A stretch of DNA of 64,000 nucleotides, taken from Novosphingobium indicum. Its GTDB lineage: Bacteria; Pseudomonadota; Alphaproteobacteria; Sphingomonadales; Sphingomonadaceae. Below are positions 35,295-43,489 of this stretch, piece by piece. The position numbers and the translations under genes are program-made. Below the pieces are notes generated by a model. The model ran no database searches and had not been told where the DNA came from. It worked only from the letters and a program-made list of their open reading frames with translations. The stretch lies in contig NZ_BMLK01000014.1 of assembly GCF_014645195.1 (NCBI RefSeq), forward strand, positions 62,001 to 126,000. Reading direction: 5' to 3'. Numbering within the stretch: position 1 is the first letter of the stretch; the number at the start of each line of letters is the position of its first letter.

Positions 35295-36677
35295 TCACAC
35301 CATTGTTTCGGGGCGCACCACGCGGTCGAATGTCGCGGCATCGACCAGCCCCAGCTCCAGCGCCGCCTCGCGCAGGGTCTGGCCGGTGTCGTGCGCGTGC
35401 TTGGCGATCTTCGCGGCATTGTCATAGCCGATTTCGGGCGCCAGCGCCGTGACCAGCATCAGCGAACGCTCGACAAGCTCGGCGATCCGCTCGCGGTTGG
35501 GTTCGATCCCTTCGACGCAGCGCTCGGTAAAGCTGGTCATGCCGACGGAGAGCAGGTGGATCGAGCGGATCACCGCGGCGCCGATCAGCGGCTTGAACAC
35601 GTTGAGTTCGAACGCGCCCTGCATGCCGCCCACGGTCACCGCCTGATGGTTGCCGATCACTTGCGCGGCGACCATCGTCAGCATCTCGCACTGGGTGGGA
35701 TTGACCTTCCCCGGCATGATCGAGCTGCCCGGCTCGTTCGCGGGCAGGTCCAGTTCGCCGAGGCCGGAGCGCGGGCCGGACGCGAGCCAGCGGATGTCGT
35801 TGGCGATCTTGTTGAGCGCGACCGCCAGCGTGTTCAGGCGACCGGAAAACTCCACCAGCGTATCGTGCGTCGCCAAGGCCTCGAACTTGTTGGGCGCAGT
35901 GACGAAGGGCAGACCGGTGAGCTTGGCGATTTCTTCCGCGAAGGCCTCGCCGAAGCCTTCCGGTGCATTGAGGCCGGTGCCGACTGCCGTTCCGCCCTGC
36001 GCCAGTCGGCACAGGCCATGCTCGATCAGCGGCGTGGTGCGCGTGCGCGAGAGCCGCATCTGCGCGTAGTACCCGGAGAACTCCTGGCCCAGCGTGACCG
36101 GTGTCGCGTCCTGCAGGTGGGTGCGGCCGATCTTGACGATCTCTTCCCACGCCTTGGCCTTGGACAGCAGCGCGCCTTCCAGCCGTTCCATGGCGGGGAC
36201 CAGATCGTGCGTGGCCGCAAGCGCGGCCGCCACGTGCATCGCGGTGGGGAAGCTGTCGTTGGAGGACTGGCTCTTGTTGACGTGATCGTTGGGGTGGACC
36301 GGCGCCTTGCCGCCGCGCTGCCCGGTCAGGATCTCGTTGGCGCGCCCGGCGATTACCTCGTTGACGTTCATGTTCGTCTGGGTGCCGCTGCCGGTCTGCC
36401 AGATCACCAGCGGGAACTGGTCGTCCAGCCGGCCTTGCGCGACTTCCCCGGCGGCCTGCTCGATGGCGTCGGCCAGCGGCGCGTCGAGCCCGTGGCGGCG
36501 GTTGACCCGCGAGGCAGCCTGTTTGACCAGCGCCATGGCGTGAACGATCGCCATCGGCATCCGTTCGGTATCGCCGAAGGGAAAGTTTTCGATACTGCGC
36601 TGGGTCTGCGCGCCCCAGTAGGCGTCTGCGGGTACGTCGATCTCGCCAATACTGTCGGATTCGCGGCGCATGTCCAT
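35295..36677 (-). CDS. fumC: Fumarate hydratase, class II
   Basis: Predicted 460-aa iron-independent fumarase (fumarate + water to malate). '[21 protein letters not shown]', '[14 protein letters not shown]', '[20 protein letters not shown]', '[10 protein letters not shown]' and the signature '[17 protein letters not shown]' are all present. Start ATG 36677 (MDMRRESDS) has GAGAGG upstream; ATG 36671 is possible. It would process fumarate from tyrosine degradation as well as TCA flux. About 100 bp separate it from the leucine-dehydrogenase-like gene on the same strand. Confidence 0.95.
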   Translation of the reverse strand: MDMRRESDSIGEIDVPADAYWGAQTQRSIENFPFGDTERMPMAIVHAMALVKQAASRVNRRHGLDAPLADAIEQAAGEVAQGRLDDQFPLVIWQTGSGTQTNMNVNEVIAGRANEILTGQRGGKAPVHPNDHVNKSQSSNDSFPTAMHVAAALAATHDLVPAMERLEGALLSKAKAWEEIVKIGRTHLQDATPVTLGQEFSGYYAQMRLSRTRTTPLIEHGLCRLAQGGTAVGTGLNAPEGFGEAFAEEIAKLTGLPFVTAPNKFEALATHDTLVEFSGRLNTLAVALNKIANDIRWLASGPRSGLGELDLPANEPGSSIMPGKVNPTQCEMLTMVAAQVIGNHQAVTVGGMQGAFELNVFKPLIGAAVIRSIHLLSVGMTSFTERCVEGIEPNRERIAELVERSLMLVTALAPEIGYDNAAKIAKHAHDTGQTLREAALELGLVDAATFDRVVRPETMV

Positions 36678-36781
36678 CGCTTTCGCCTCTCTTGTGGCTG
36701 GGGAACTTCGGGTTACCGGAAGGAAGCCGGGAACGCCATTGTTCCGCGCAGGGGCAGGGGGGGAGGCGAAAGCTCCGGGTG

Positions 36782-37834
36782 TCAGGCAACCTTGGCGACA
36801 GGCCGCGACATCAGCTGTTCGGCCATGCGGTCCGCGACGACCGAGGGCGGGAGGTTGTCGCGCGCCGCTGCCTGAAGGATGCCGGCCGTGCGTGGCCCGA
36901 TCTTGAGCACGCGGCTCCGCACGTCCTCGACGCTTTCGCCGAGGTATTCGGCGGATACGTTGATGATGCCGCCGGCGTTGGCGACATAGTCCGGCGCATA
37001 GGCAATGCCGCGTTCGAGCAGCGCCTTGGCAATGCCCGGTTCGGCCAGTTGGTTGTTGGCCGCGCCGCAGACCAGCCCGGCCTTCAGACCGGCCACGCTC
37101 TTTTCGTTCAGCGCGCCGCCGAGGGCGCAAGGGGCGAATACGTCGGCTTCTGCCTGCGCAATCTCGTCGATGGAAGCGACCTCGGCACCGAATTCCCTGG
37201 CGAGGGCCGCGCACCGTTCGGCGTTGATGTCGGCCAGGATCAGGTGTGCGCCGGCTTCATGCAGCCTGCGGCAGAGGTCGCCGCCGACATTGCCCACGCC
37301 CTGCACCGCCACGGTCACGCCCGAAAGGCCGCTGCCGAAGCGGAACTGCACGGCGGCCTTCATCGCCTCGAACACGCCGAGCGCGGTCCAGGGCGAGGGA
37401 TCGCCGCCGGCAAAGCCCGGACGCGAGGTACGGCCGGCGACATGGCGCGTCTTGTTGGCCACGAATTCCATGTCGGCAACGCTGGTACCGACGTCTTCGG
37501 CGGTCACGTAGCGGCCATCGAGCCTTGCAACGGCGGCACCGAAGGCTTCGAACAGGGCCCTGCGGTCGAAATCGCCGGCAGGCCTGCGCAGCACGGCCTT
37601 GCCGCCGCCGAAGGGCAGTTCGGCCATGGCGTTCTTGTAGCTCATGCCTTCGGCAAGGCGGAAGGCATCGACCATGGCGGCATTGGCATCGGGATAGGTC
37701 CAGAGACGGCAGCCGCCGGCAGCCGGCCCGCGTGCCGTGGAATGGATGGCAATCACCCCGTCGAGCCCGGCGGCTTCGTCGTGCAGGCGGACATATTCCA
37801 TCGGCGGCATCATGCGGTGGGCGGCGGTGACCAT
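36782..37834 (-). CDS. Glu/Leu/Phe/Val dehydrogenase (leucine dehydrogenase type)
   Basis: Predicted 350 aa, NAD-dependent oxidative deamination of a branched-chain or aromatic amino acid. Substrate/catalytic lysines Lys67 and Lys79 lie in '[19 protein letters not shown]'; '[15 protein letters not shown]' and the NAD motif '[18 protein letters not shown]' follow. ATG 37834 has AAGGAG 7 nt upstream. Divergent from an Lrp regulator 123 bp away, the classic arrangement for leucine-responsive control. Leu versus Phe preference cannot be read from the sequence. Confidence 0.9.
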   Translation of the reverse strand: MVTAAHRMMPPMEYVRLHDEAAGLDGVIAIHSTARGPAAGGCRLWTYPDANAAMVDAFRLAEGMSYKNAMAELPFGGGKAVLRRPAGDFDRRALFEAFGAAVARLDGRYVTAEDVGTSVADMEFVANKTRHVAGRTSRPGFAGGDPSPWTALGVFEAMKAAVQFRFGSGLSGVTVAVQGVGNVGGDLCRRLHEAGAHLILADINAERCAALAREFGAEVASIDEIAQAEADVFAPCALGGALNEKSVAGLKAGLVCGAANNQLAEPGIAKALLERGIAYAPDYVANAGGIINVSAEYLGESVEDVRSRVLKIGPRTAGILQAAARDNLPPSVVADRMAEQLMSRPVAKVA

Positions 37835-37927
37835 TTCAGAACTCCTTCTCGGTCCCACTATAATCGCAGCATGGCAGAGAGATTTCTCACCTCATTTCCG
37901 AGCCTGCGGCCCAATTTTCGCAAAGAC

Positions 37928-37955
37928 CATTCTTATTGTGCATGTTATGAGAATG
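37928..37955. promoter_or_regulatory. 28-bp imperfect palindrome at the start of an Lrp gene
   Basis: Arms CATTCTTAT and ATGAGAATG pair at 8 of 9 positions around a 10-bp centre. It ends 2 bp before ATG 37958 of the Lrp-family gene and lies in the divergent region with the leucine-dehydrogenase-like gene. This fits an Lrp-type autoregulatory site. Confidence 0.5.
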
Positions 37956-37957
37956 AA

Positions 37958-38419
37958 ATGACCGGACTTGATGAATATGAGAGAAAAATTCTTCGCGAGC
38001 TGCAGCGCGATGCCAGCCAGACGACCGCGCAGATCGCCGAGAGGGTAGGGCTGTCTGCCTCGCCATGCTGGCGGCGTATCGATCGGCTGGAGCGCGAAGG
38101 CTTCATCAAGCGCCGCGTCGCCATTGTCGACCGCCACAAGGTGGGGATGAACGCGCACGTTTTCGCGCAGGTCAAGCTGAACGCCCATGGCCGTGCCAAC
38201 CTCGACGAATTCGCCGCCAAGATCCGCGAATATCCCGAGGTGCTTGACTGCTACGTGCTGATGGGATCGGTGGACTTCATGATCCGCGTCGTGGCCGAGG
38301 ACATCAATGCCTACGAGCAGTTCTTCTTCGAAAAGCTCTCGCAGCTTCCCGGCGTGCAGGAAATCACCTCGACCGTGGCGCTGTCCGAAATCAAGGCGAC
38401 GACGGCGCTGCCGATTTAG
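37958..38419 (+). CDS. Lrp/AsnC-family regulator (leucine-responsive type)
   Basis: Predicted 153 aa. HTH 'YERKILRELQRDASQTTAQIAERVGLSASPCWRRIDRLE' region at residues 5-45 and a C-terminal RAM domain ('VLDCYVLMGSVDFMIRVVAEDINAYEQFFFEKLSQLPGV'). It is closer to Lrp/BkdR than the regulator at 29593. I chose ATG 37958 because this gives the normal family length; an in-frame ATG at 37871 would add an unusual basic N-terminus. It probably controls the divergent dehydrogenase gene. Confidence 0.9.
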   Translation: MTGLDEYERKILRELQRDASQTTAQIAERVGLSASPCWRRIDRLEREGFIKRRVAIVDRHKVGMNAHVFAQVKLNAHGRANLDEFAAKIREYPEVLDCYVLMGSVDFMIRVVAEDINAYEQFFFEKLSQLPGVQEITSTVALSEIKATTALPI

Positions 38420-38437
38420 GCCACCTCCACCCAAATT

Positions 38438-38540
38438 CGTCATCCCCGCGAAGGCGGGGAACCCGCTTTTCTTCTATTCTCACCGCGCATACCGCGTCGA
38501 CAAGGAAGCGGGACCCCCGCCTTCGCGGGGGCGACGGGGA
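38438..38540. repeat. Palindromic repeat of the CGTCATCCCCGCGAAGGCGGGGA family, paired copy
   Basis: Left arm begins CGTCATCCCCGCGAAGGCGG; right arm CCCCCGCCTTCGCGGGGGCG; an inner GAACCCGCTTTTCTT/AAGGAAGCGGGACC region pairs partly. It lies between the Lrp gene and the LysR-type box of the purine cluster. Each arm is itself a short hairpin, so it may also stop transcription from the Lrp gene. A half copy occurs at 48923-48948. Confidence 0.75.
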
Positions 38541-38591
38541 TTGGATCGTCAGGGCTGCGATGAATTCCGTCAGGAGGCGAGTGGCGACCTG

Positions 38592-38630
38592 ATTTTTGCA
38601 ACGATCCGTGCGGATCATTGCGTTTGATCG
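38592..38630. promoter_or_regulatory. Shared 39-bp motif, site A (probable LysR box of the purine cluster)
   Basis: Begins ATTTTTGCAACG, ends CATTGCGTTTGATCG; internal partial dyad GCAACG-N12-CATTGC. It matches the site at 62008-62046 in 33 of 39 positions. It ends 30 bp upstream of the first gene of the purine cluster. The second copy lies just upstream of a LysR gene, so this is probably that regulator's binding site. Confidence 0.7.
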
Positions 38631-38660
38631 ATAGGGGGCTAGGCGGCAGGTAGGGTATCC

Positions 38661-39800
38661 ATGCGTCGTGCGCCGTTTGTTCCTTCCGTAGACCCGTTTC
38701 TACTGTGGCTGATCGCCGTCGTCGCGACGGCATCGCTGTTGCCGGTACGCGGCGCGGCGGCGGGCTGGTTCGACATTCTGGCCGATGCGGCGATTGCGCT
38801 GCTGTTCTTCCTCCACGGCGCCAAGCTGTCGCGCGAAGCGATCGTAAAGGGTATCGGCAACTGGCGGCTGCACCTGATGGTGCTGGCCTCGACATACCTG
38901 CTGTTTCCGGTCGCGGGGCTGGTGACCGAGCGGCTGGCGCAAGGCTGGATCAATCCGCTGCTGCTGTCGGGCGTGCTGTTCCTCACGCTGCTGCCTTCGA
39001 CCGTGCAGTCCTCGATTGCCTTTACTGCCATGGCGCGCGGCAATGTCGCTGCCGCCGTGTGCAGTGCCTCGCTCTCCAATCTGCTCGGCATTCTGCTGAC
39101 GCCGCTGCTGGTCGGCGTGTTCATCCAGTCTGCGCGGACCGGGCAGGGCGGGGACTGGAGCGCGGTGCGCAGCATCGTCATGCAACTGCTGGTGCCGTTT
39201 CTCGCCGGGCACTTCCTGCGGCCGATCATCGGCAAGTGGATCGACAGGCACAAGGCAATCCTGATGCCGGTCGATCGCGGATCGATCCTGCTCGTGGTCT
39301 ATTCCGCGTTCAGTGCGGCCGTGGTGAACGGCATCTGGCAGGTTCTGGAGTTTTCGGACCTGCTCGAACTTCTGTTGATCAGCGCCGTGATCCTGGCCTT
39401 CATCATGGGGGTCAACGCGCTGCTGGCGCGCGCGACCGGTCTGCCGCGCGAGGATGCCGTCGTCCTGCTGTTCTGCGGTTCCAAGAAGAGCCTCGTTTCC
39501 GGCGTGCCGATGGCCGGCGCCCTTTTCGCCCCGGCGCAGGTGGGCATGATCGTGCTGCCCCTGATGATCTTCCACCAGCTCCAGCTTTTCGTCTGTGCCT
39601 GGCTCGCGGCACGGTTCGCGGGCGAGGCCGAGGCGCCGAATAGCGCTGCGCCCGCACGCATCCCGCAAACCTCCGATGAGATCGCCGCCGCTGCGGAAGC
39701 CGTCGGTCTGCCCATTCCCGAGCCTTGTGCGCCGGGTATCGCCGCCAATCTCGCGCTGCTGTCCAGCCATGCCGACCGTATGCGGGGGAAGGGCTCGTGA
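38661..39800 (+). CDS. SBF-type Na+-symporter-like transporter fused to an HpxX/AtzG-like C-terminal domain
   Basis: Predicted 379 aa. Residues 10-319 hold nine or ten TM segments of the bile acid:Na+ symporter-like (SBF, YfeH) family, with 'LLPSTVQSSIAFTAMARGN' and 'LFCGSKKSLVSGVPMAGALF' as family motifs. Residues 320-336 form a linker rich in Ala/Pro/Glu. Residues 337-376 ('SDEIAAAAEAVGLPIPEPC', then 'GIAANLALLSSHADRM') look like DUF4089/AtzG, the small GatC-like subunit that binds AtzE/HpxY amidases. The frame is continuous, and there is no in-frame ATG, GTG or TTG between residues 303 and 373 that could start a separate protein. The stop overlaps the partner amidase start by 4 nt (GTGA). 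First gene of the purine cluster; the transported substrate is unknown, perhaps allantoate, oxalurate or urate (inference). Confidence 0.8.
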   Translation: MRRAPFVPSVDPFLLWLIAVVATASLLPVRGAAAGWFDILADAAIALLFFLHGAKLSREAIVKGIGNWRLHLMVLASTYLLFPVAGLVTERLAQGWINPLLLSGVLFLTLLPSTVQSSIAFTAMARGNVAAAVCSASLSNLLGILLTPLLVGVFIQSARTGQGGDWSAVRSIVMQLLVPFLAGHFLRPIIGKWIDRHKAILMPVDRGSILLVVYSAFSAAVVNGIWQVLEFSDLLELLLISAVILAFIMGVNALLARATGLPREDAVVLLFCGSKKSLVSGVPMAGALFAPAQVGMIVLPLMIFHQLQLFVCAWLAARFAGEAEAPNSAAPARIPQTSDEIAAAAEAVGLPIPEPCAPGIAANLALLSSHADRMRGKGS

Positions 39801-41155
39801 AAGCTGCGCTGGAAATCGCCGCCGCTGTGCGCAGCGGCAAAGTGAGCGCCACGCAGGTGCTCGAAGACTGCCTTGCCGATATCGCCGCGCGTGCTGCCCC
39901 GCTGCTGGCCGTCACCCGCGTACTGGAAGAGCGGGCCCGCGAGGAAGCTGCCAGGATCGATGCGCTGGTCGCCGAGGGTACCGATCCCGGTACGCTTGCC
40001 GGCGTGCCCTATGGCGTGAAAGACCTGTTCGATGTCGCCGGTCTGCCCACCACGGCAGGCTCGACGATCTACGCCGACGCACCTCCCGCGACCGAAGATG
40101 CCCAAGCCGTCGCGCGCCTGCGCGATGCCGGTGCGGTTCTGGTCGCGACCCTGAACATGGACGAGTTCGCCTATGGCTTCGCGACGATCAACGCGGCCCA
40201 TGGCACCACTCGAAATCCACACGATCCCTCCCGCCTGGCTGGCGGCTCCTCGGGCGGCTCGGCGGCGGTTGTCGCCGCCGGGCTGCTCCCTTTTTCGCTG
40301 GGCTCCGATACCAACGGATCGGTTCGCGTCCCTGCCAGCCTGACCGGAACCTACGGGCTCAAGCCCACGCATGCGGACCTGCCGCTCGAAGGCGTCTTTC
40401 CCTTCGCCAAGAGCTTCGACGATATCGGGCCCTTCACCACGACCATGGCGGACATGGCGTGCATCTGGGAAGTGCTATCCGGCCACGCGGCCGCTCAAGA
40501 GGGGCCGCGGCAACGGATCGCGCGGCTCGGCGGCCGCTTCCGCGAAAATGCCGATCCTGAGCAACTCGCCGCCATCGACGCCATTGCGCCCGACGCGCCG
40601 CTGATTGAGCTGCCGGACATCGCTCGCGCCCGCTCGGCGGCTTTCCTCATCACCGCCTGCGAGGGCGGCGCGCTTCACCGCGAGGCGCTGGCGAAGGATG
40701 CACTGGCATTCGATCCGGCGACGCGCGACCGGCTGATCGCGGGCGCCTTGCTGCCGCCGGACCTCTACGAGGAAGCGCAAGCCTTTCGTGCCGGATATCG
40801 CGCGCAGGTTCTGGCGCTGACTGCCGATTTCGACGTGCTGCTGGCGCCGGCAACGCCCTGCGTCGCGCCGCCGGTCGACGATCCGCGTATCGAGATCGAT
40901 GGCAAGCTGGTCCCGGCGCGGGCCGATCTGGGCATTCATACCCAGCCGATCACGTTCACCGGATTGCCGTCTCTCGCGGTTCCGCTCTACCGTCCCGGGC
41001 GCTTGCCGCTGGGACTGCAGCTGATCGGCCGGCCGAATGGCGAGGCGGACCTGTTCCGCTTTGCCATGCAACTGGAACAACGGGGCATTATCGGATCGAC
41101 ACCGCCTGCGGGGGCGGAAACTATCGTGGCAGGGACGCCGCCAGTGGCGGTCTAG
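39797..41155 (+). CDS. hpxY: Amidase, AtzE/HpxY-like (oxalurate/oxamate branch)
   Basis: Predicted 452-aa amidase-signature enzyme. Lys75 ('GVPYGVKDLFD'), the cis-Ser in 'LAGGSSGGSAA' (150-155) and nucleophile Ser175 ('GSDTNGSVRVPAS') form the Ser-cisSer-Lys triad. 'NMDEFAYGFATINAAHGTTRNP' is typical of the AtzE subgroup. AtzE-type enzymes need an AtzG partner; here the candidate partner is the tail of the upstream transporter. With HpxW- and HpxZ-like proteins in the same cluster, the likely role is hydrolysis of an oxalurate-derived ureido or amide compound, as proposed for Klebsiella hpxWXYZ. GTG 39797 start. Confidence 0.82.
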   Translation: MKAALEIAAAVRSGKVSATQVLEDCLADIAARAAPLLAVTRVLEERAREEAARIDALVAEGTDPGTLAGVPYGVKDLFDVAGLPTTAGSTIYADAPPATEDAQAVARLRDAGAVLVATLNMDEFAYGFATINAAHGTTRNPHDPSRLAGGSSGGSAAVVAAGLLPFSLGSDTNGSVRVPASLTGTYGLKPTHADLPLEGVFPFAKSFDDIGPFTTTMADMACIWEVLSGHAAAQEGPRQRIARLGGRFRENADPEQLAAIDAIAPDAPLIELPDIARARSAAFLITACEGGALHREALAKDALAFDPATRDRLIAGALLPPDLYEEAQAFRAGYRAQVLALTADFDVLLAPATPCVAPPVDDPRIEIDGKLVPARADLGIHTQPITFTGLPSLAVPLYRPGRLPLGLQLIGRPNGEADLFRFAMQLEQRGIIGSTPPAGAETIVAGTPPVAV

Positions 41156-41167
41156 GGGGACAGACGC

Positions 41168-42538
41168 GTGACGCAGACAGAAACGATGGATCAGATGCCC
41201 GAAGCGCCGCCCCCTTCGGGCAGGCTTGAGCGCTATTTTTCGCTGAGCGAACGCGGCACGAATGTGCGTACCGAAGTGCTGGCGGGCGTGACGACCTTCC
41301 TGACCATGGCCTACATCGTGCTGGTCAATCCGGCGATCCTGGGCAGCGCGGGCCTGCCGGTAGCCGCCGTGGCGGCAGCGACGTGCTTCGCCGCAGCCTT
41401 TGCCTCGATCCTGATGGGGCTGGCTTCCAACACCCCGCTGGCGCTTGCACCGGGCATGGGGCTCAATGCCTATTTCAGCTATACCGTCGTGCAGCAGATG
41501 GGCGTGCCCTGGCAGGTTGCGCTGGGCTGCGTGTTCATTTCGGGCGTGGCTTTCCTGATCCTGACGCTGACCGGCGTACGCCAGCTGATCGTCAATTCGA
41601 TCCCGCACTACCTGTTCGCAGCGGTCGCCGGCGGCATAGGCCTGTTCATCGGCTTCATCGGCTTCAAGGATGCCGGCATCGTCGTCTCCAATCCGGCGAC
41701 TTTCGTGGCGCTCGGCAACCTCAAGGACCCGAGCGCGGCGCTGGCAATTTTCGGGCTTGTGGTGATCGGCGCGCTGAGCGTGTGGAACGTGCGCGGGGCG
41801 ATGCTGATCGGCATTGTCGTGACCACGCTGGCCGGCTGGGCCATGGGCATGGTTTCGGTCAGCCCCGAGCCCTATTCGCTCGAAGCGCTTACCGGCACCG
41901 CCTTCCAGCTCGATCTGAGCGGCGTGTTCGGTCTGACCGGAAGCCATGGTCTGGGCCTGCTCGAAATCCTCTTCGTGTTCCTCTTCGTCGACCTGTTCGA
42001 CAATATCGGCACGCTGGTCGCGGTGACCAAGCGGGCCGGGCTCATGGACAAGAATGGCCGTATCCCGCGCCTCAACCGCATTCTGATCACCGACGCGACG
42101 GCGACCATTGTCGGCTCGATGGCCGGCACCAGCACGGTCACCAGCTACGTCGAGAGTGCGGCCGGTGTGCAGGCAGGCGGGCGCACGGGCCTGACTGCCG
42201 TCGTCACCGGCGTGCTCTTCCTCGCGATGATGTTCGTGGCGCCCTATGCGCAGGTGATCCCGCTCGCGGCGACCGCGCCGGCACTCATCATCGTCGGTGG
42301 TCTCATGCTGTTGCCGCTGACCGAAGTCGAATGGGAAGACCCGCTCTCGGCCATCCCCGCCTTCCTGACCGTGGCGATGATCCCGCTGACATTCTCGATC
42401 GCCAATGGCCTCGCCTTCGGCATCACCGCGCATGCCGCGCTCAAGATCGTGCGCGGGACGATCACCAAGACCGACTGGTTCCTGCTCGTGCTCGCACTGC
42501 TCTTCGTGGTCCGCTTCGTCTGGATGGGAGCTGCCTGA
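41168..42538 (+). CDS. NCS2 purine permease (AzgA/GhxP type)
   Basis: Predicted 456 aa with about 13 TM segments. 'FSLSERGTNVRTEVLAGVTTFLTMAYI', 'LAPGMGLNAYFSYTVV' and 'FVFLFVDLFDNIGTLVAV' are signatures of the AzgA-like adenine/guanine/hypoxanthine proton symporters. GTG 41168 has GGGGGA 7 nt upstream. Its TGA overlaps the ATG of the next gene by one base. It would import purine bases, including those released by the periplasmic enzymes of this cluster. Confidence 0.92.
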   Translation: MTQTETMDQMPEAPPPSGRLERYFSLSERGTNVRTEVLAGVTTFLTMAYIVLVNPAILGSAGLPVAAVAAATCFAAAFASILMGLASNTPLALAPGMGLNAYFSYTVVQQMGVPWQVALGCVFISGVAFLILTLTGVRQLIVNSIPHYLFAAVAGGIGLFIGFIGFKDAGIVVSNPATFVALGNLKDPSAALAIFGLVVIGALSVWNVRGAMLIGIVVTTLAGWAMGMVSVSPEPYSLEALTGTAFQLDLSGVFGLTGSHGLGLLEILFVFLFVDLFDNIGTLVAVTKRAGLMDKNGRIPRLNRILITDATATIVGSMAGTSTVTSYVESAAGVQAGGRTGLTAVVTGVLFLAMMFVAPYAQVIPLAATAPALIIVGGLMLLPLTEVEWEDPLSAIPAFLTVAMIPLTFSIANGLAFGITAHAALKIVRGTITKTDWFLLVLALLFVVRFVWMGAA

Positions 42539-43479
42539 TGCGCCTTGTCGCGCTTTGCCATGCCGCGCTCTTCGCGCTCTTCGCGCTCGTCTCGGCTCCG
42601 GCGCTGGCGGAGGAACTCGACGCGACCCCGCGTACGCTGGTGATGACGGCCTATTACCCCGAATGGAACGCGCTCGTTCACGCCGTCGAGGAGCCGCAGG
42701 AGTACCAACTCAACGGCGGGACCTACCTTACCGGCACGCTGGAGGGGAAACCCGTGCTGCTGATGCAGAGCGGCGTGTCGATGGTCAACGCGGCGATGAA
42801 CACGCAGCTCGTGCTCGACCATTTCACGGTCAAGCGTATCGTCTTTTCGGGCATTGCCGGCGGCGTCGATCCCGGCCTGACCATCGGCGACGTCATCGTG
42901 GCCGAGAACTGGGGGCAGTATCTGGAAGTGAACTTCGCCCGGAAAGCCGATGAGGGCTGGAAGTCGCCCGAGCCCGTCGATCCCGAAGCGCCGGTGAACT
43001 GGAATTTCATGTACCCGCGCGGCACGCGCGTCGGCAATGCGGACGAGGCGCCGAAACGGCACTACACCTTCCGGATGGACCCGCAGCTTCTCGACATCGC
43101 GCGCCAGATCGCGCCGACCATCACCATGGAGCGCTGCGTCCCGCCGTCGCCGCATCAGTTGCCCGATACCGAGCTTTGCCTGCATAAGGCGCCCAAGGTG
43201 GTCGTCGGCGGTACGGGCGTGAGCGCAGGCGTCTTCGCCGACAATGCGCAGTTCCGCGAGTACCTGCACCACGCGTGGAAGGCGCGCGTGCTCGACATGG
43301 AAAGTGCGGCGGTAGCGCAAGTCGCCTATGCCAATCAGGTGCCCACGATTATCTTTCGCAGCCTGTCGGACCTTGCCGGCGGTGATCGGGAGAAGAACAT
43401 GGAAGATACCTTCGAGCATCTCGCCTCGGTGAATTCGGCACATGTCGTGCGCGCCTTCCTGGCGGCGCTGCCGGATTGA
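42538..43479 (+). CDS. Exported purine nucleosidase/phosphorylase family protein
   Basis: Predicted 313 aa. A signal peptide (cleavage after PALA, near residue 24) precedes a PNP_UDP_1 fold. 'RIVFSGIAGGVDPGLTIGDVIVAE' corresponds to the nucleobase-binding loop region. 'VLDMESAAVAQVAYANQVPTIIFRSLSDLAGG' contains the MEsAA and catalytic Asp motifs of MTA/SAH nucleosidase-like enzymes. Two Cys residues in an insert (about 200-215) could form a disulphide, consistent with periplasmic location. Probably frees purine bases from nucleosides next to the NCS2 permease with which it overlaps. Confidence 0.82.
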   Translation: MRLVALCHAALFALFALVSAPALAEELDATPRTLVMTAYYPEWNALVHAVEEPQEYQLNGGTYLTGTLEGKPVLLMQSGVSMVNAAMNTQLVLDHFTVKRIVFSGIAGGVDPGLTIGDVIVAENWGQYLEVNFARKADEGWKSPEPVDPEAPVNWNFMYPRGTRVGNADEAPKRHYTFRMDPQLLDIARQIAPTITMERCVPPSPHQLPDTELCLHKAPKVVVGGTGVSAGVFADNAQFREYLHHAWKARVLDMESAAVAQVAYANQVPTIIFRSLSDLAGGDREKNMEDTFEHLASVNSAHVVRAFLAALPD

Positions 43480-43489
43480 GGAAGCGGGG

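Noticed and set aside
38438..38540. CRISPR-like repeats
   Set aside because: Only two arms of one palindrome are present, without regular spacers or cas genes.
39669..39800. A separate hpxX gene inside the 3' end of the transporter gene
   Set aside because: No in-frame ATG, GTG or TTG lies before the domain after the last transmembrane segment, and no ribosome binding site is seen. A fusion fits better.
40475..42433. A 652-codon antisense frame over hpxY and the NCS2 permease gene
   Set aside because: Composition-driven shadow; the sense genes are well supported.
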